NCBI GenBank assembly: GCA_026260175.1 | Contig: JAKCWW010000503.1 | Span: 1-64,000 of the forward strand | Source: Reticulitermes lucifugus | Lineage: Eukaryota > Arthropoda > Insecta > Blattodea > Rhinotermitidae | Reading direction: 5' to 3' | Length of the DNA: 64,000 nucleotides | Shown: positions 27,059 through 38,139 of the stretch, piece by piece | Layout: every line of letters begins with the position of its first letter | Numbering within the stretch: position 1 is the first letter of the stretch | Notes under the pieces: generated by a model | What the model saw: the letters and a program-made list of their open reading frames with translations, nothing else | Database searches by the model: none | What the model was told of the DNA's origin: nothing | Translations under genes and position numbers: made by a program

Positions 27059-27141
27059 ATACAGGGTATACACAAAAGAATGGTGCAGTTTCCCTTTATT
27101 CACCATTGAAACCGCACCATTCTTTTGTGTATATCCTGTAT
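27059..27141. repeat. Palindromic miniature element with 34 bp arms
   Basis: The left arm 27059-27092 and right arm 27108-27141 are inverted copies matching at 32 of 34 positions, separated by 15 bp. The outer end begins ATACAGGGTATACACAAAAG. This is either a tiny foldback DNA element or the joined ends of a collapsed one. No target-site duplication is obvious. Confidence 0.8.
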
Positions 27142-27689
27142 AATATTTATTTCATGATAAGTGTATTATCAAAGTAATAATACATTTCCTCTAATGCCTT
27201 GTGAGCCGGTAAAAGAGTTTGCAGTTTAAGAGATTTCCGCGGTTTCAGTTTGAGAAACACTGTACTGGATAATACTTTACGGACACCATATTCCCCTTTA
27301 ATTTTATTTTTTTGATTGCCAATTCTAAAAATATTTTAATATGCAATAAAGAAGGAGAACAATTCCAAAGAAAGTTTGGGTTCATTACAATCGGCGAAAT
27401 TACTGACATTGCGTTATTCCTAGAAAAGCACGCAGCCTACCTTTTTTATACAAGGACCTACAACCAATCGGCTTTTACATTTTCATTTCTTCAAGAGGGC
27501 ATTCGTTAATAAAATCTACTTGGGTCATAGATTCAGGTATCATGCAGGAAAATTGGTGTTATAACCCACAGTAATATTTTCAACGTGTCGGCACATATAG
27601 AGTAGTCACCCACAGCTTTGAGTATTCTATTAGGATTTCGCATTTTTTTCAAAATCACAAAATCAAGAACCCTAAAACTACCTGAACGT

Positions 27690-28225
27690 CACATGTGACC
27701 AGATATTCGGGTGATCAAACATGAAGAGATAAGATGGTCGAGGAACGTATGAAGCACGCGCGGGAAGAGACTTCCATGCCGGTCTTGGTTGGAAAATATA
27801 AACGAAGAAATCTGCGTTTTTCTGGGGTATTACGCGGCCGAAACGTCGGTAAACAATTGCCACACGACGCCGCGTAATACCCCAGAAGAACGCAGATTTC
27901 ATCAACATCGCGGCGGAAGCCTGAAATCAAGGTTAATATGAATGAAAGACACGACTTGGAATACCCAGGTGTAGATGGGAGGATAATATTAAAGTGAAAT
28001 TAAAGGAATATGCTGGGATGGCGTTGAATATATTAATCTGACTCACGATAAGGACAATGGGCGGGTTCTTGTGAAAACGGCAATGAACAGTCGGTTTCCA
28101 TAAAATGCGGGAAATTTTAATAGATGAGGAACTGTCAGCTTCTCAAAGAAAAACTTGTCTCCTTGGAATTAGTCAGTTACAAAGTTAGTTAGATAGTTAG
28201 TTGGTTAGTTAGTTAACTGGCTATC
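27690..28225 (+). mobile_element. RTE-type LINE 3' end, interrupted by an FB element
   Basis: Recognisable pieces before the interruption are ATTCGGGTGATCAAACATGA and the GCCGGTCTTGG segment. After it come GGAATACCCAGGTGTAGATG, GATAATATTAAAGTGAAATT, ACGGCAATGAACAGTCGGTT and a 3' UTR ending in a GTTA-type repeat at about 28185-28215. The FB element at 27797-27932 sits inside the coding tail, so this LINE copy is older than that insertion. Confidence 0.8.
27797..27932 (+). repeat. Foldback (FB) element nested in an RTE copy
   Basis: Arms at 27804-27838 and 27869-27903 are inverted copies that include TCTGGGGTATTACGCGGC. Between them lies CCGAAACGTCGGTAAACAAT, the GAAAC ... GTA part of the FB module. 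The flank CGGCGGAAGCCTGAAATCA follows at 27911-27929, as in the copy at 61061. Chance open frames here give peptides familiar from cockroach gene models, which are repeat-derived. Confidence 0.8.
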
Positions 28226-28729
28226 TGAATATGATTTGGGTAGAAGCAGTAGATTTTAGCACAAAGTTTTATTTACCCGTAATGTTGGCGGGGCGACCGA
28301 GAAAAACATACCAATATTCAGTCTGAATAGCTGATATAGCTACAGGCCAAGAATGGACCAGATCCTGCAGGATAAGAGGCAACATTTTATCACGTAACAC
28401 GCAAAGAACTCCAATTATCCTACAATTAGAGTTACCAAAAAAAACCTGCGTTGCTGCAGCAGAACCTATTGTGTACACTTTGGAAATTCCCTTAAGATAA
28501 TCTTAATAATTTTTGCAACATATCCTGTGTACTTTGTTAATTTCACTCCTGTATAATAGATTCCGGAGGATCATCATTACTATATCTGGTCGGCACTAGA
28601 GCGTAACTTGTGTCATATAATTCAACTCAGTACAGACGATCTTCACGCCGTGTTTCGAAAAAGTACGCTACGGCAATGTAAACTTGCGAGGTTTGAGGTC
28701 CTCCCACCGGTGCTGCTCAATAAATACTC
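28226..28729. other. No gene recognised
   Basis: About 500 bp between two repeats. A short minus frame at 28269-28478 has no recognisable motif. Confidence 0.5.
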
Positions 28730-28885
28730 AATTCTTCTGTGATGTTACGCCTTGTCCCTGGTAAGCAGTTACGGACGTTTTGAAGGATAATAGTCCCCTC
28801 AATTTAGTGCCTTCTTGGACGGCTTAACCCTGAAGGTTAGGTTTCTAGGATTTTCCAAACGCAGGTAACTACCCAAAGAGTCTAC
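28730..28885 (+). repeat. Foldback (FB) repeat copy, diverged
   Basis: The left half contains GTAAGCAGTTACGGACGTTT. The right half contains GCTTAACCCTGAAGGTTAGG (28825-28844), then CCAAACGCAGGTAAC. It has the order of other FB copies with several substitutions in the core. Confidence 0.6.
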
Positions 28886-29031
28886 TACGTAACATATTAA
28901 AATAATTAAATCTTGTAATATAAACCTGCCCTCTAGGCCTATACGATGGTCTCTCAAAGTCCTCTTCACGCGGTTCTTCTAACATCATATCGCCTATTCT
29001 GTACCATTCTGTAAATGTTAATACCGTAGAC

Positions 29032-29207
29032 CAAGGGTGCACGAATTTCCCAAAACTCTAGGCGCAACCTCAAAGTTGTAGGCGCCAGAAGGGAGAAATG
29101 AAGCAAGCTCCATCCTGAGGATTCACAAATATCAGGCGCCACCGTAAAAATTTCGTTACCATGGCGATCAGGCGCCCATGATATGTAGAGTATTAATGCA
29201 CCGCTTT
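29032..29207 (+). mobile_element. hAT-like non-autonomous element, family H2
   Basis: The left end CAAGGGTGCACGAATTTCCC resembles hAT ends of the type CAGGGGTG. Internally the GGCGCC-containing segments GTAGGCGCCAGAAGGGAGAA and TATCAGGCGCCACCGTAAAA align over about 140 bp with the inverted copy at 41949-42088. The right boundary is uncertain. Confidence 0.65.
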
Positions 29208-29270
29208 AGGCGTACGATTCATGATATCTGCTGGGACATAAAAGAAAATACATTGACTGAATCAGCACTT

Positions 29271-29340
29271 TTAGGTGCGTTCATAAAATTACGAAAAGCG
29301 ACAATTAGCTTCGTCATTTCTGTCTGTCCGTGTGATGTAA
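29271..29340 (+). mobile_element. M1 element, left-end fragment
   Basis: TTAGGTGCGTTCATAAAATT and AGCGACAATTAGCTTCGTCA, then a CTGTCTGTCCGT tract, match the first ~70 bp of the full M1 copies. The rest is absent. Confidence 0.75.
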
Positions 29341-30212
29341 ATGGCATTCTATTAAAACTATTAGTATACCCTCTAATTTAAAAGTACGAAAACTGTAGAG
29401 GCTTACTCAGGGACGAAGAGAGAGTAACCACTTCACTGGAATTTTAACAGGGACATAGGTCATTCTTGCTCTGGGGCAGAATTCCTATTGACAGAATTGT
29501 GGTACATAAAGGGTTAATTAAATAATTCACAATCTAGACCGCTGTAAGAGTAAAGAAGACAGACACGTAACCATTTCTCTTCCCCGATTTACAGCATACT
29601 TCACCCATAAGTTTAGTTCCAACCGCGGTCCCACCAGAAGGTTTGTGTAGAATTCCCTCTCTTGTACATCCCCATCGGTCTCACACACCCTTTTCTCCTT
29701 CTTCTTTACCTTTTTTTTTTGCATTTTTTCCAATGGCTTCTCTTTCAATATTGAACCAATGGGGTGAGATGGGATTATGTATGGAGACTAAGAAAAGGGA
29801 AGAAAAATAAAGGTTAGGGGAGCCATGAAGGAGAGAATAGATGTATGGGGACTACGATGGATGTTAGGATGGGGTGGGCCCAAGGGATGATGCTGCTGTT
29901 TGAAAACTTCCTACGCTGCTAGACGAAAAATAAGGCTTTAGACAGAACGTTCTGTCTGAAACGAAATAAGCGGACCTAAAGTCTTATGGCTAGCTGCACG
30001 ATACTGGAAATTCATTAGCAGTTTATAGTCATTCAGATCGCCACTAAGCTCTCTTCTTTACGGTAACACACACTTCGTCATCGGGTTAACAAACCCCCAT
30101 TACCCATCCTTATTGTGTTTAAGAATAAAAGTTTCTCATCTCAACTTAATTCGTTCTAAATTCACAATTTCAAAAAACCAACAAAGGCACTATATTATCA
30201 AGTATTGTTCAA
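29341..30212. other. No gene recognised
   Basis: Mixed low-complexity and unique sequence. Positions 29690-29720 are T-rich and 29760-29880 are purine-rich on the plus strand. Confidence 0.5.
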
Positions 30213-30215
30213 TAT

Positions 30216-30258
30216 CCCCTACATATGTTTCGGTTCCAGTTGAACCATCTTCAGGGGG
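30216..30258 (-). ncRNA. Hammerhead-like ribozyme motif (candidate)
   Basis: On the minus strand from 30258 to 30216 the parts are as follows. CCCC (30258-30255) is the stem I 5' strand. CTGAAGA (30254-30248) matches the CUGANGA core. One extra U (30247) comes next. Stem II is GGTTC (30246-30242), loop AACTG, GAACC (30236-30232). The core GAA (30231-30229) is followed by A-C, loop ATAT, G-T as a 2 bp stem III. A at 30220 is the expected cleavage-site base, giving a GUA triplet. GGGG (30219-30216) pairs with the first CCCC. Known hammerheads in retroelements also use very short stem III. The unpaired U before stem II departs from the canonical motif, so activity is uncertain. Confidence 0.45.
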
Positions 30259-30351
30259 TCAAGGTTAAATTCATATTACATCCATCAGTTAATCTGATGA
30301 TATAATACATATACACCACAATATACAGTTACGTTACTATCACAGTAACAG

Positions 30352-30514
30352 GCTACAGCAAGCAATCCCATTGTAGGCCTGGACAGACCCTTAGGGTTCC
30401 AGGAGGTTGAGGCTCCCAGATTTCTACACAATCGGCACATGAAGGTGGTAAGGTTGTCAGCCCTACGCACCGGCCGCCTTTACTCCCCAGGAAATATTCC
30501 TGGTACTCATTTCT
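30352..30514 (-). repeat. SINE family C, lacking its tRNA head
   Basis: The body matches the copy at 1012-1303 from the GCAATCCC tail side to GGTACTCATTT. The minus-strand 5' end stops at the internal hairpin near 30503-30514, so the tRNA-like promoter region is missing. The hairpin CCAGGAA / TTCCTGG is perfect here (30487-30503). Confidence 0.8.
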
Positions 30515-31974
30515 ACTACTGTTTGAACTGTGACACGAATTGTGTCCACTTTTTAGAGTTTCAAGTATAAACATATAAAATATAAGAAATATAAGAATAG
30601 ACTCTTCAGCAGGTAGATTGTCATTAAAATTTACGATTGTCATTAAAAATTGCTGGCAGTGGTTTTTTGTACAAATTGGAGTTGACCAAGCCCTGTTAGT
30701 TGTCTTGTAGTGTGCTGATTACCACACTACAAGAAACCTTGACACTTGATATTAGGACATTTTGAAATTCAGTTGCAGCCGTAGCCGCAATAAACTTAAC
30801 ACGGATTACGACCCATTTAAATAAAGCTCGGGATCATCCCTGACAAACGTGAAAGAAAATATTGTAAACATCCCCAGAATTATAAGTAGGTTCGCTTTCG
30901 TCGGCCTTCGTCGTAAGGAGGCTCTCTTATAACACCATCAGCTGTTGAAAGGGCTGAATGGTTAGTAAAGGCGTTGTTGTTTCCAAGACTGTCACGTGTC
31001 ACGAGTTTGTTTATGCATAGGCAGGCGGACAAGGAAAGCTGCGCAACCGTCTGTCACATTTGAAGTGTTCGCATACTGCACAACCTAAACTACACACAGA
31101 AGTCACACTGGATATTAGGTTTGTACAAAACTAGTTAACAAAAGCTCTATTTCTCTGCCTTCCAATCAGAATTGCGTAAAATAAAATGTTTACAAACAGA
31201 GTACGTGTATAAAGACGATGGCTTACTTCATGTGCGATGTACAATTTCATTCCGAAGTGGCTCAAGACTGTAAATTAGCTCTTCGCAGGAAAACTGCCAA
31301 ATGTTGTTCCGACTCCTACTTATGTTCCACAGTGGCCTGCCCTACCACGGACAAAGGCACTATTTGCACTGACGTGACACCAACCACATGGAAGGAATTA
31401 CGTTTTTCAACGTAGGGAAGTACCAATTTCTGCCAGGCTAACAAACATTTAAAGGCTGAGTTCCTATGCCACAGACAAATTGTTTGATGCTGTAAAGGGA
31501 AATAATCGCAGTTTGCGACAATCATACTAACACATTACAAATACACAGAATTCTTTTAATGTTGAAGTGGGCTGTACATATAAGCATGACTGTAATATGA
31601 GTGATTTAAGCAACAACTACAGAGGCATGCTAAGCTACATTTATCCTGAAAATCTCTGGTCAGTCTATTTGCAGAAATTCTAACATGCGTAATTTTAAAT
31701 AATGGGTGGTCAGAAAGGTAATAAAAATGAAGTAAATATATAATTGGCCTCTTGCTTACGTAAGCACGTCTGCAGATAAGTTACATGATAATGCCTGTAT
31801 ATACCAAAGAGGCAGGATAGTAAATTTGAAGCCGTCATTTGAACACCGACTGTCAGGAGTCTTAGTACGCCAGGTTCATTGCAAAGAGAAACAAGAACAC
31901 CAGCGAACAGTATAGTGCACGCAGCCTACAAGACAGCCACACGTGATAGTGAAAACCCCATTATGAGTTTAAAA
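30515..31974. other. No gene recognised; small palindrome
   Basis: A short palindrome at 30706-30740 has arms of about 12 bp (TTGTAGTGTG and CACACTACAA). An open frame at 31218-31415 is cysteine-containing but matches nothing I know. Confidence 0.5.
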
Positions 31975-32260
31975 GGTGGCACGGATGTGAAAGCTGACAA
32001 AAGCAGACGAGAATATGGTTGGAAATCATGAAGGTAAGAACCTTGGAAGAGCTGGGCATAGATAATATTAAAATTAATCTTATTCACCAAAAGGTTGAGG
32101 AGTATTGACTGGATTAAACTGGCTGACAATAAGGATCAGTTGTGGGCGCTTCTGAACATGGTATTAAACAGACTACATACAAGAAAAATTACGTTTTTGT
32201 TTAGCTGACTATTAGCTTCTCGCCAAGAACTCTGCCTTACAGATTTAGTCAGGCTTCATC
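31975..32260 (+). mobile_element. RTE-type LINE, degraded 3' end
   Basis: GATAATATTAAAATTAATCT, TTGACTGGATTAAACTGGCT, GATCAGTTGTGGGCGCTTCT and the 3' UTR segment CTGACTATTAGCTTCTCGCC are in RTE-tail order. All frames are interrupted. Confidence 0.7.
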
Positions 32261-35256
32261 AGTCATAATAAACTTTTTATCTCCTCTGCATTTCGCTCCT
32301 TGGGCCTTACTCTCTGCGTTATCACAATATATAGGGGTCTACGATTATACGTAAAAATTGTATCGATAATTTTTGGGTTTCTGCATATTCGGACTGTGTC
32401 TTTAATTTGCATTCTTTCTGGTGTATTTTATTTGGATTTTGTAAAAGAGAGAAATTATTCTCCAAGTAAACCAAATATATTTTTCTTCCGTTTCATAGGT
32501 CATACAACGTAGTATGAAACAATAGACTATAACGAAATGTAAGTAGATAAAAGATTTGTGAATTTTATAAACCTGAATTCACCTGGACAGAATGAGACAA
32601 ACACAAAACCTCCTCTCGAGATAGCTGGTAGACAGGATGTAATCATAGATATGCACCATACCTCCCAAATAAAAGCCTGAAGGGTTACCGCTTGACCAAT
32701 TTGTTTCCGTTTACTCAGGAACTGACATGACAATAACCGCTACAATAACAAAATTATCGCACAACAAACCCTTTAGTTGAAGTCCTGCATAATACAGCAG
32801 AATCTGCTTCATTAAACAAGTTAAGTTTGCAGCTATTTTATATAACTGTCTTTATGGTGCCTTCTTCACATAAAACCCAAAAAATAAAACAGTAACACGA
32901 TATGCTAAGTACAGTCCACACCTCTCGTTGCAGTCCTCCTGCAACGGCATGTTCTGAGAGGGTTTTTATAGTCTATTTTAGTGTAGAGACGTAGGAAGGA
33001 ATGGGGAGAGGAATGACATTAGAAAGGATAAATCAAAGTGACGGGGAGGGCGATGAATGTACAAGAGCCGTAAAGGAAAGGAAGAAAGTGGCTGAGAGAA
33101 GAACGTAAAAACATGGCATTTTCCTTTGATATTAAACCTGCACATACACTACAAACCACGAAAAATCCTGTGATTTCTCAGTTCATTATTACAGTTCGTC
33201 CAAAAATTCGGAGATGGTATGAACACAATGATAAGCCACGTCTTTATTCCGTATTGATCCCACAGCAAAATAATATTATAGTTTATCGTTTGAAAATAAA
33301 TTAAGTTTGCATTTGATAACATGAACTTAAGTATTGGTTGAATATACTCATAAAAGTTAGAGATATGTACCTACCAGGGAGGCTCAACCGTGCAAGCGAT
33401 AAGATGGCATCTTTATCCTATGCAGACTAAGCTTGTATTCTCACCGTCCCACTTTTGTGTTAGTCTGTAGGATTTAATATTTTAATTAAACAGTGACTCA
33501 TTTCATTTATGTGATAAAAATAGCGCTATCACAAACACAGAGATTTTCTGGAGAATTTTCAAAGAGAATTGCAATTTTTAATGCAGATTTCATATTCAAC
33601 TGCTGATAAAATAAGAACATATTCATATACTCGATCTTCACATCATGATCTTCGATGCTGTGACGCTTGTGGAAACACGAGTGATGCCTGAAAGTGTAGG
33701 CACAATGTTTCTCCGAAACACAAGTATGCAAGACCATGTTGTTACAGTCCAAGGGAACACGATCTAAATATTCACAGCCGCGACAACCTTAAATAATACG
33801 TTACCACTACTGGTTTAAAGGAAAAAAAGCACAGTTTGCCTTCAACATCTCCACGTGTATTAGTTACGAGACATGGAATGAAAGTCAAAGGAAAATAAAC
33901 AACATAAAAAAGAAAGAAGAGTAAAAATATAAAAAAGGTAGCAGGTGGATAATGGTTATCTTAGGCCTTCCACTAAACAAGACATCCTAGCAAGGAAAAA
34001 AGGCAGTTAAGGGAGATAGAGGGAAAGAGAGGAGATATAGTACAGAGGCAATAAATATGCCTGAAAGAAGGGGGTGGTAGAAATAGAAAAGGAAGGACCT
34101 GTTACCTTAGCATGATTGCACGCGATTGGTTCCTTTGTTTCAGCAATCATTCGAACTCGGAGTCCTGTCCGGCCCCATTTGCTACCCTACGCCTAACCCT
34201 AGATTCGGTACAGGAAGGCAGTAATGATATCCGTTTTCAAACTTCAATTTGTTGTTATTTTAATTCCCTAAAACCCCACTGCCGAACGGCCCTTCATGCG
34301 TGCTGTGCCGTTCAGAATTCGTGTGCTGTTTTCTTGTGTCCTATTTATTCTGTTTTTTTAGCCTTAGAAAGACGCAGTAAGCTAGCTCAAAAAATAGCTT
34401 CTGGGTTCTATTAGGCAGGTGTCCGGCTCCATTCTGGGCTGGCATACCGACTATTACAGTTGAAAATTTTCGTGTCTTCCTAATTTCTCCCGGTAATTTC
34501 CTGGATAATAGGCCAACCGCTAACTCGGCCACGAACGCTTGCTTCCACATCATTACTCTTTTATTAATCACTAACCATCTAACCACTGGACTGAGATACT
34601 GACATCGACCTTCAACAAAGATATACAAAAAAGGAATATATCAGAAGGAAGGAAATGAAAATACCGTAGTCTAATTTAAGGCCTCTTCTTTGGACCCACT
34701 GTAACAAAAAATAAAACAATCCTTGTGACGTAATATTTGGACGATAAAAAAAAATTCTATTTCCCAAGTCGTCGGAAATTTCTTCAGAACCTTCCCCAAT
34801 TTCCCTCTTTCAAACCAAGCAAATTCTGCAACATTTACATGGCTTAAGCAAACCATACATTTCGTACCTGAAATTTTTATGTGCCAATAGTCTTACTTAA
34901 TCTTCATCACATTATTCTTCGTTTCATGTCTCATGACTTTGGTCCTTTAGGTTTGTCCCGATTCAGAATTAATTCTTAAAAAAGTACTTAATCATACAAG
35001 TTGTTACACACCCTGAATGAGGGATCGGTCCATCTTCTATCTTCGGCATACGCAAGACACACAAGTAAAAGCCGATGGATTTACATTCACCCCCAAAGCG
35101 TCACTCGAACCCAGGTACGTTTTTAAACATTCTTATCCAAAACAAGACATTAGAAGTACTGATGCTGCTCTAATGACACTGGACGCCCTTCCCTCGGTTA
35201 CACAAAAGAAAAAGATGGCCTAACGTGTCTCAGAACCCCTGAGCGGTTAGAATCAC
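32261..35256. other. No gene recognised; purine-rich tracts
   Basis: Positions about 32985-33110 and 33880-34100 are purine-rich on the plus strand. Open frames at 34112-34414 (plus) and 34341-34628 (minus) overlap on opposite strands and match nothing I know. A perfect 7 bp stem (GTTGCAG / CTGCAAC) lies near 32927-32946. Confidence 0.5.
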
Positions 35257-35498
35257 TTAACCCTTTAAAGCACAGCAGCAACCGTACATGCCGTCTTCTT
35301 TAATATTAAAACGCCAGTAAAACTCCATTTCAATCACAGAAGTACTGACTTATTTCGTATGATTCTCAAAATGAACACATATTATACCGTGCAACAGCAT
35401 TAAAAGATCTTGAAAGTGAGACGTAAAGTAGTTTCTGTGGGTTACGAACCCGATTTTCAAACATTTATTAGGTAAAAATCGTGCTTAAAAGGGTTTAA
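35257..35498 (+). mobile_element. TTAA-bounded MITE (piggyBac-type insertion signature)
   Basis: TTAA at 35257-35260 precedes the left end CCCTTTAAAGCACAG. The right end, reverse complemented, is ACCCTTTTAAGCACG and is followed by TTAA at 35495-35498. Terminal inverted repeats are about 13-14 bp with one indel, and the body is about 233 bp. TTAA duplication and CCC-starting ends are typical of piggyBac-superfamily elements. No transposase is encoded. Related termini lie at 9000 and 47476. Confidence 0.7.
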
Positions 35499-35639
35499 TG
35501 CTTATTTTTGTCTAACAATAAAAGAGGCTGGATCCGAATAAAGTATTCAGTACGAATACTCAACATTTTATTTAAACTAAAATAGAAATGGTCCACTTTT
35601 TAATTATTAAAGCCTTGGAGTAGGTTGTGCTGTGAGGTT
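35499..35639. other. Short unassigned spacer
   Basis: Sequence between the MITE and the RTE fragment; nothing recognised. Confidence 0.5.
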
Positions 35640-36205
35640 ATTTGGCAAATTTGAACTATAATAAAAAGGATTTACCGCTAATATTAGTGGTAAAAAGGGA
35701 GGAACATAGGCTGAGGGTGTCCGAGAATAGGGTGTTCAGGAGGATATTTGGGCCTAAGAGGGACGAGGTAACAGAGGAGTGGAGAAGACTAAAAAACGAG
35801 GAACTTAATGATCTGTACTCATCACCAAATATTATTCGGGTGATCAAATCAAGAANNNNNNNNNNNNNNNNNNNNNNNNNNNNNNNNNNNNNNNNNNNNN
35901 NNNNNTAGCACGTATGGGGGAGGGGAGAGGTGCATACAGGATTTTGGTGGGGAAACCTGAGGGAAGGAACCACTTGGAAGACCCAGGCGTACATGGGAGG
36001 ATAATATTAAAATGAATCTTCAAGAAGTGGAATGAGAGGCCGTGTACTGGATTGCTATGGCTCAGGATAGGGACAGATTGCCGGCTCTTGTGAATGCGGT
36101 AATGAACCTTCGGATTCCATAAAACGCGGGGAATTTCTTGACTAGNTGACGACCTGTTAGCTTCTCAAGAAGGACTCTGCTCCATGGAGTTAGTTAGTTA
36201 GTTAG
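35640..36205 (+). mobile_element. RTE-type LINE, best-preserved 3' end
   Basis: A frame from 35642 reads EEHRLRVSENRVFRRIFGPK, then a stretch with EWRRLKNEELNDLYSSPNII and IKSR, then an N gap. After the gap the sequence continues with [19 protein letters not shown]-like coding, the GATAATATTAAAATGAATCT segment and GGCTCAGGATAGGGACAGAT. It closes with the 3' UTR ATGAACCTTCGGATTCCATA and a GTTA-type tail at 36186-36210. This is the C-terminal tail of an RTE-type reverse transcriptase plus its 3' UTR. The reverse transcriptase and endonuclease domains are absent. A single N is present at 36146. Frame breaks after the gap mean no product is expected. Confidence 0.85.
35856..35905. other. Assembly gap of exactly 50 N
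   Basis: Fifty N inside the RTE tail. By comparison with other copies, only about 20 bases should lie between AAATCAAGAA and TAGCACGTATGG, so the gap length is likely nominal. Confidence 0.95.
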
Positions 36206-36894
36206 TTATTAGTGGTAAAGTTACACCGTAATGTATACTGACAAATGGTCAGTCCATGCACAGTAATCGTATTATATATCTCAACTCATCGATTTTAAGG
36301 ACATTTTCCATCATATGTAATGAAATTTAACACACCACGATGGAAATAAAAGTTCGTACGTCAGTAAGATCAGATGTCTCCATCCTAAGAACCCTATAGA
36401 GAAGTGATCGCATAGCTGCAGTTTTCTTATACTCTTTTTACGTTTAAAGGGGAAAAAATGGTCACCTTTATCGCACTCATGTATTTAAAAAGAATAACAT
36501 TACAGCATATTTATGTAATGTTTCTAATGGCTACACTCCGTGAATGTTATACGGCCCTCTTACTCCAAATTTACAAGTCTCACCCTTGCACATGCTGTCT
36601 TGCTTGCTAATAATGGGTTCGGGTCACGACAGCAATTTTTCGCCCTCACCCCATTTTAGAGCCTGAATTTTCTTGCGGAGATCCGGTTGTACTCAAAATA
36701 CCATCCCAACCATAAAAGAAGTGAAAACATTTCGTGTTACAACTTACTCCCACTTTCATGACGTGACAGTGTAATTCTTCAGAGACATATATATAAGCAA
36801 AGGCTTGAAAATATGATGGCGTTGAGATGGGTGGGACTGGTAGCACGTATCGATATGAAATAGCCATTAAAGTTACTTGAAGGTGATTTACAAA
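36206..36894. other. No gene recognised
   Basis: AT-rich spacer. A short minus frame at 36646-36867 has no known features. Confidence 0.5.
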
Positions 36895-37090
36895 CCTAGG
36901 CCTAGATGGGAGAATGAAGTTGAATGAGCCTTAATGAAATTCCGTATGTACATGGTGACTAAATTAATGTAATTCTGGACATGGTCCAATTGCGCCCTGT
37001 TATGAACACGGCAAAAGCAAGACATTCACCGACTGAGCGACTATCAGCTTATCGAGTACCTATTCTACTGCATGAAGTTAGTACTCTCGC
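36895..37090 (+). mobile_element. RTE-type LINE, degraded 3' end
   Basis: CCTAGGCCTAGATGGGAGAA, TTATGAACACGGC and GAGCGACTATCAGCTTATCG followed by ACTGCATGAAGTTAGT keep RTE-tail order at low similarity. Confidence 0.55.
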
Positions 37091-38139
37091 CATAGGTCAC
37101 GCGAGAGAGGATTTTCACGGTCAATCCCATCTTAAGTGAACACTGAAATATAAGCCCTTCTAGTACGAAAATGAAGCAACGACAATTAGAAGATGAATCT
37201 TGTAGTTTATGACACTATTGAGGCAATCTTGTAGCGTCGACCAATTATAACTAAGTTACAAATTCCAAACATTATGGGGAGGAAGATATTCATCTCAACA
37301 AGGCAATGAGTGATGCTTACCCTGCAGCCTGACTACTCCCCTTCCCCATTTAGCTTAATTACTATGTTCACCCCCCACTCCAGTGTTATTGTAATTCAGC
37401 ATTAACGAGTGGTACCATGTGTCACTGCCAGTGGGTCCATCTTCAGGAGCTTAAGGACCGTGACAACAGGCCTTCGTTTCGTGAAATGAGGGCTAAACAC
37501 GTAAGCTTGGCGCGTTGTCAGCTCGAACTATCGCGAAAACAATGTATTCGTCGCTGTTATATTCACTAACACATCGTTCTATTGTTGAATAAATAAGAAT
37601 TTTTTACCGTCTAACTCAAACATTGCATTTCTGTTACACTACGCCTGAGAAGTTTCAAACCGTTGGGTCAAGTATCAAGGGGTTCCTTACGTTTCTGCTG
37701 AGGTTCACAGCTTTATCGAAGGCATAATGTAACTGAACTAGACCTTACGTTCTTTTTGAAGCATTTTAGTGGAAGCCGAGTTACGTATCAATAAGCTTGT
37801 ATCTCTTAGCCTGCAATGGCTAACTTGATGTATTCATCAAGCAACATTGAACACGTGCAGCGTCTCAACGATAAAAATCTGGACTACGGAACAATACCTT
37901 CATGAAATATCCTGTTACAAAATTGTATTTTTAGACGACAATGTCTACCGATATGCAAGGCTAAATTACCGCTGTGAATACCATGCAACGTGAAACTACT
38001 TTTCCGACCAATGCTCTCGGACATCCGAAAGGGCAATCCTTTGTTTGAAGGTTCACAGCATTAGCCCCCTTGTCTTTCTGATAAGAGTAGTATTCTGTTA
38101 AGATGAAGATGAGCATGGACCTTTGACGAAAATAACACT
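37091..38139. other. No gene recognised; possible FB core
   Basis: On the minus strand near 37450-37415 CTCCTGAAGATGGACCCACT is followed by GTGACACATGGTACC. This resembles the FB/hammerhead-like module with GAAAC changed to GACAC. Otherwise nothing was identified. Confidence 0.4.

Noticed and set aside
27678-27930. Peptides with SAFFWGITRRRVAIVYRRFG-like sequence
   Set aside because: Familiar from insect gene models, but the frame lies on the arms of a foldback repeat. It is repeat-derived, not a host gene.
29515-29525. AAAGGGTTAATTAA as the end of a TTAA-bounded MITE
   Set aside because: No partner end with TTAA and CCC was found at a reasonable distance.
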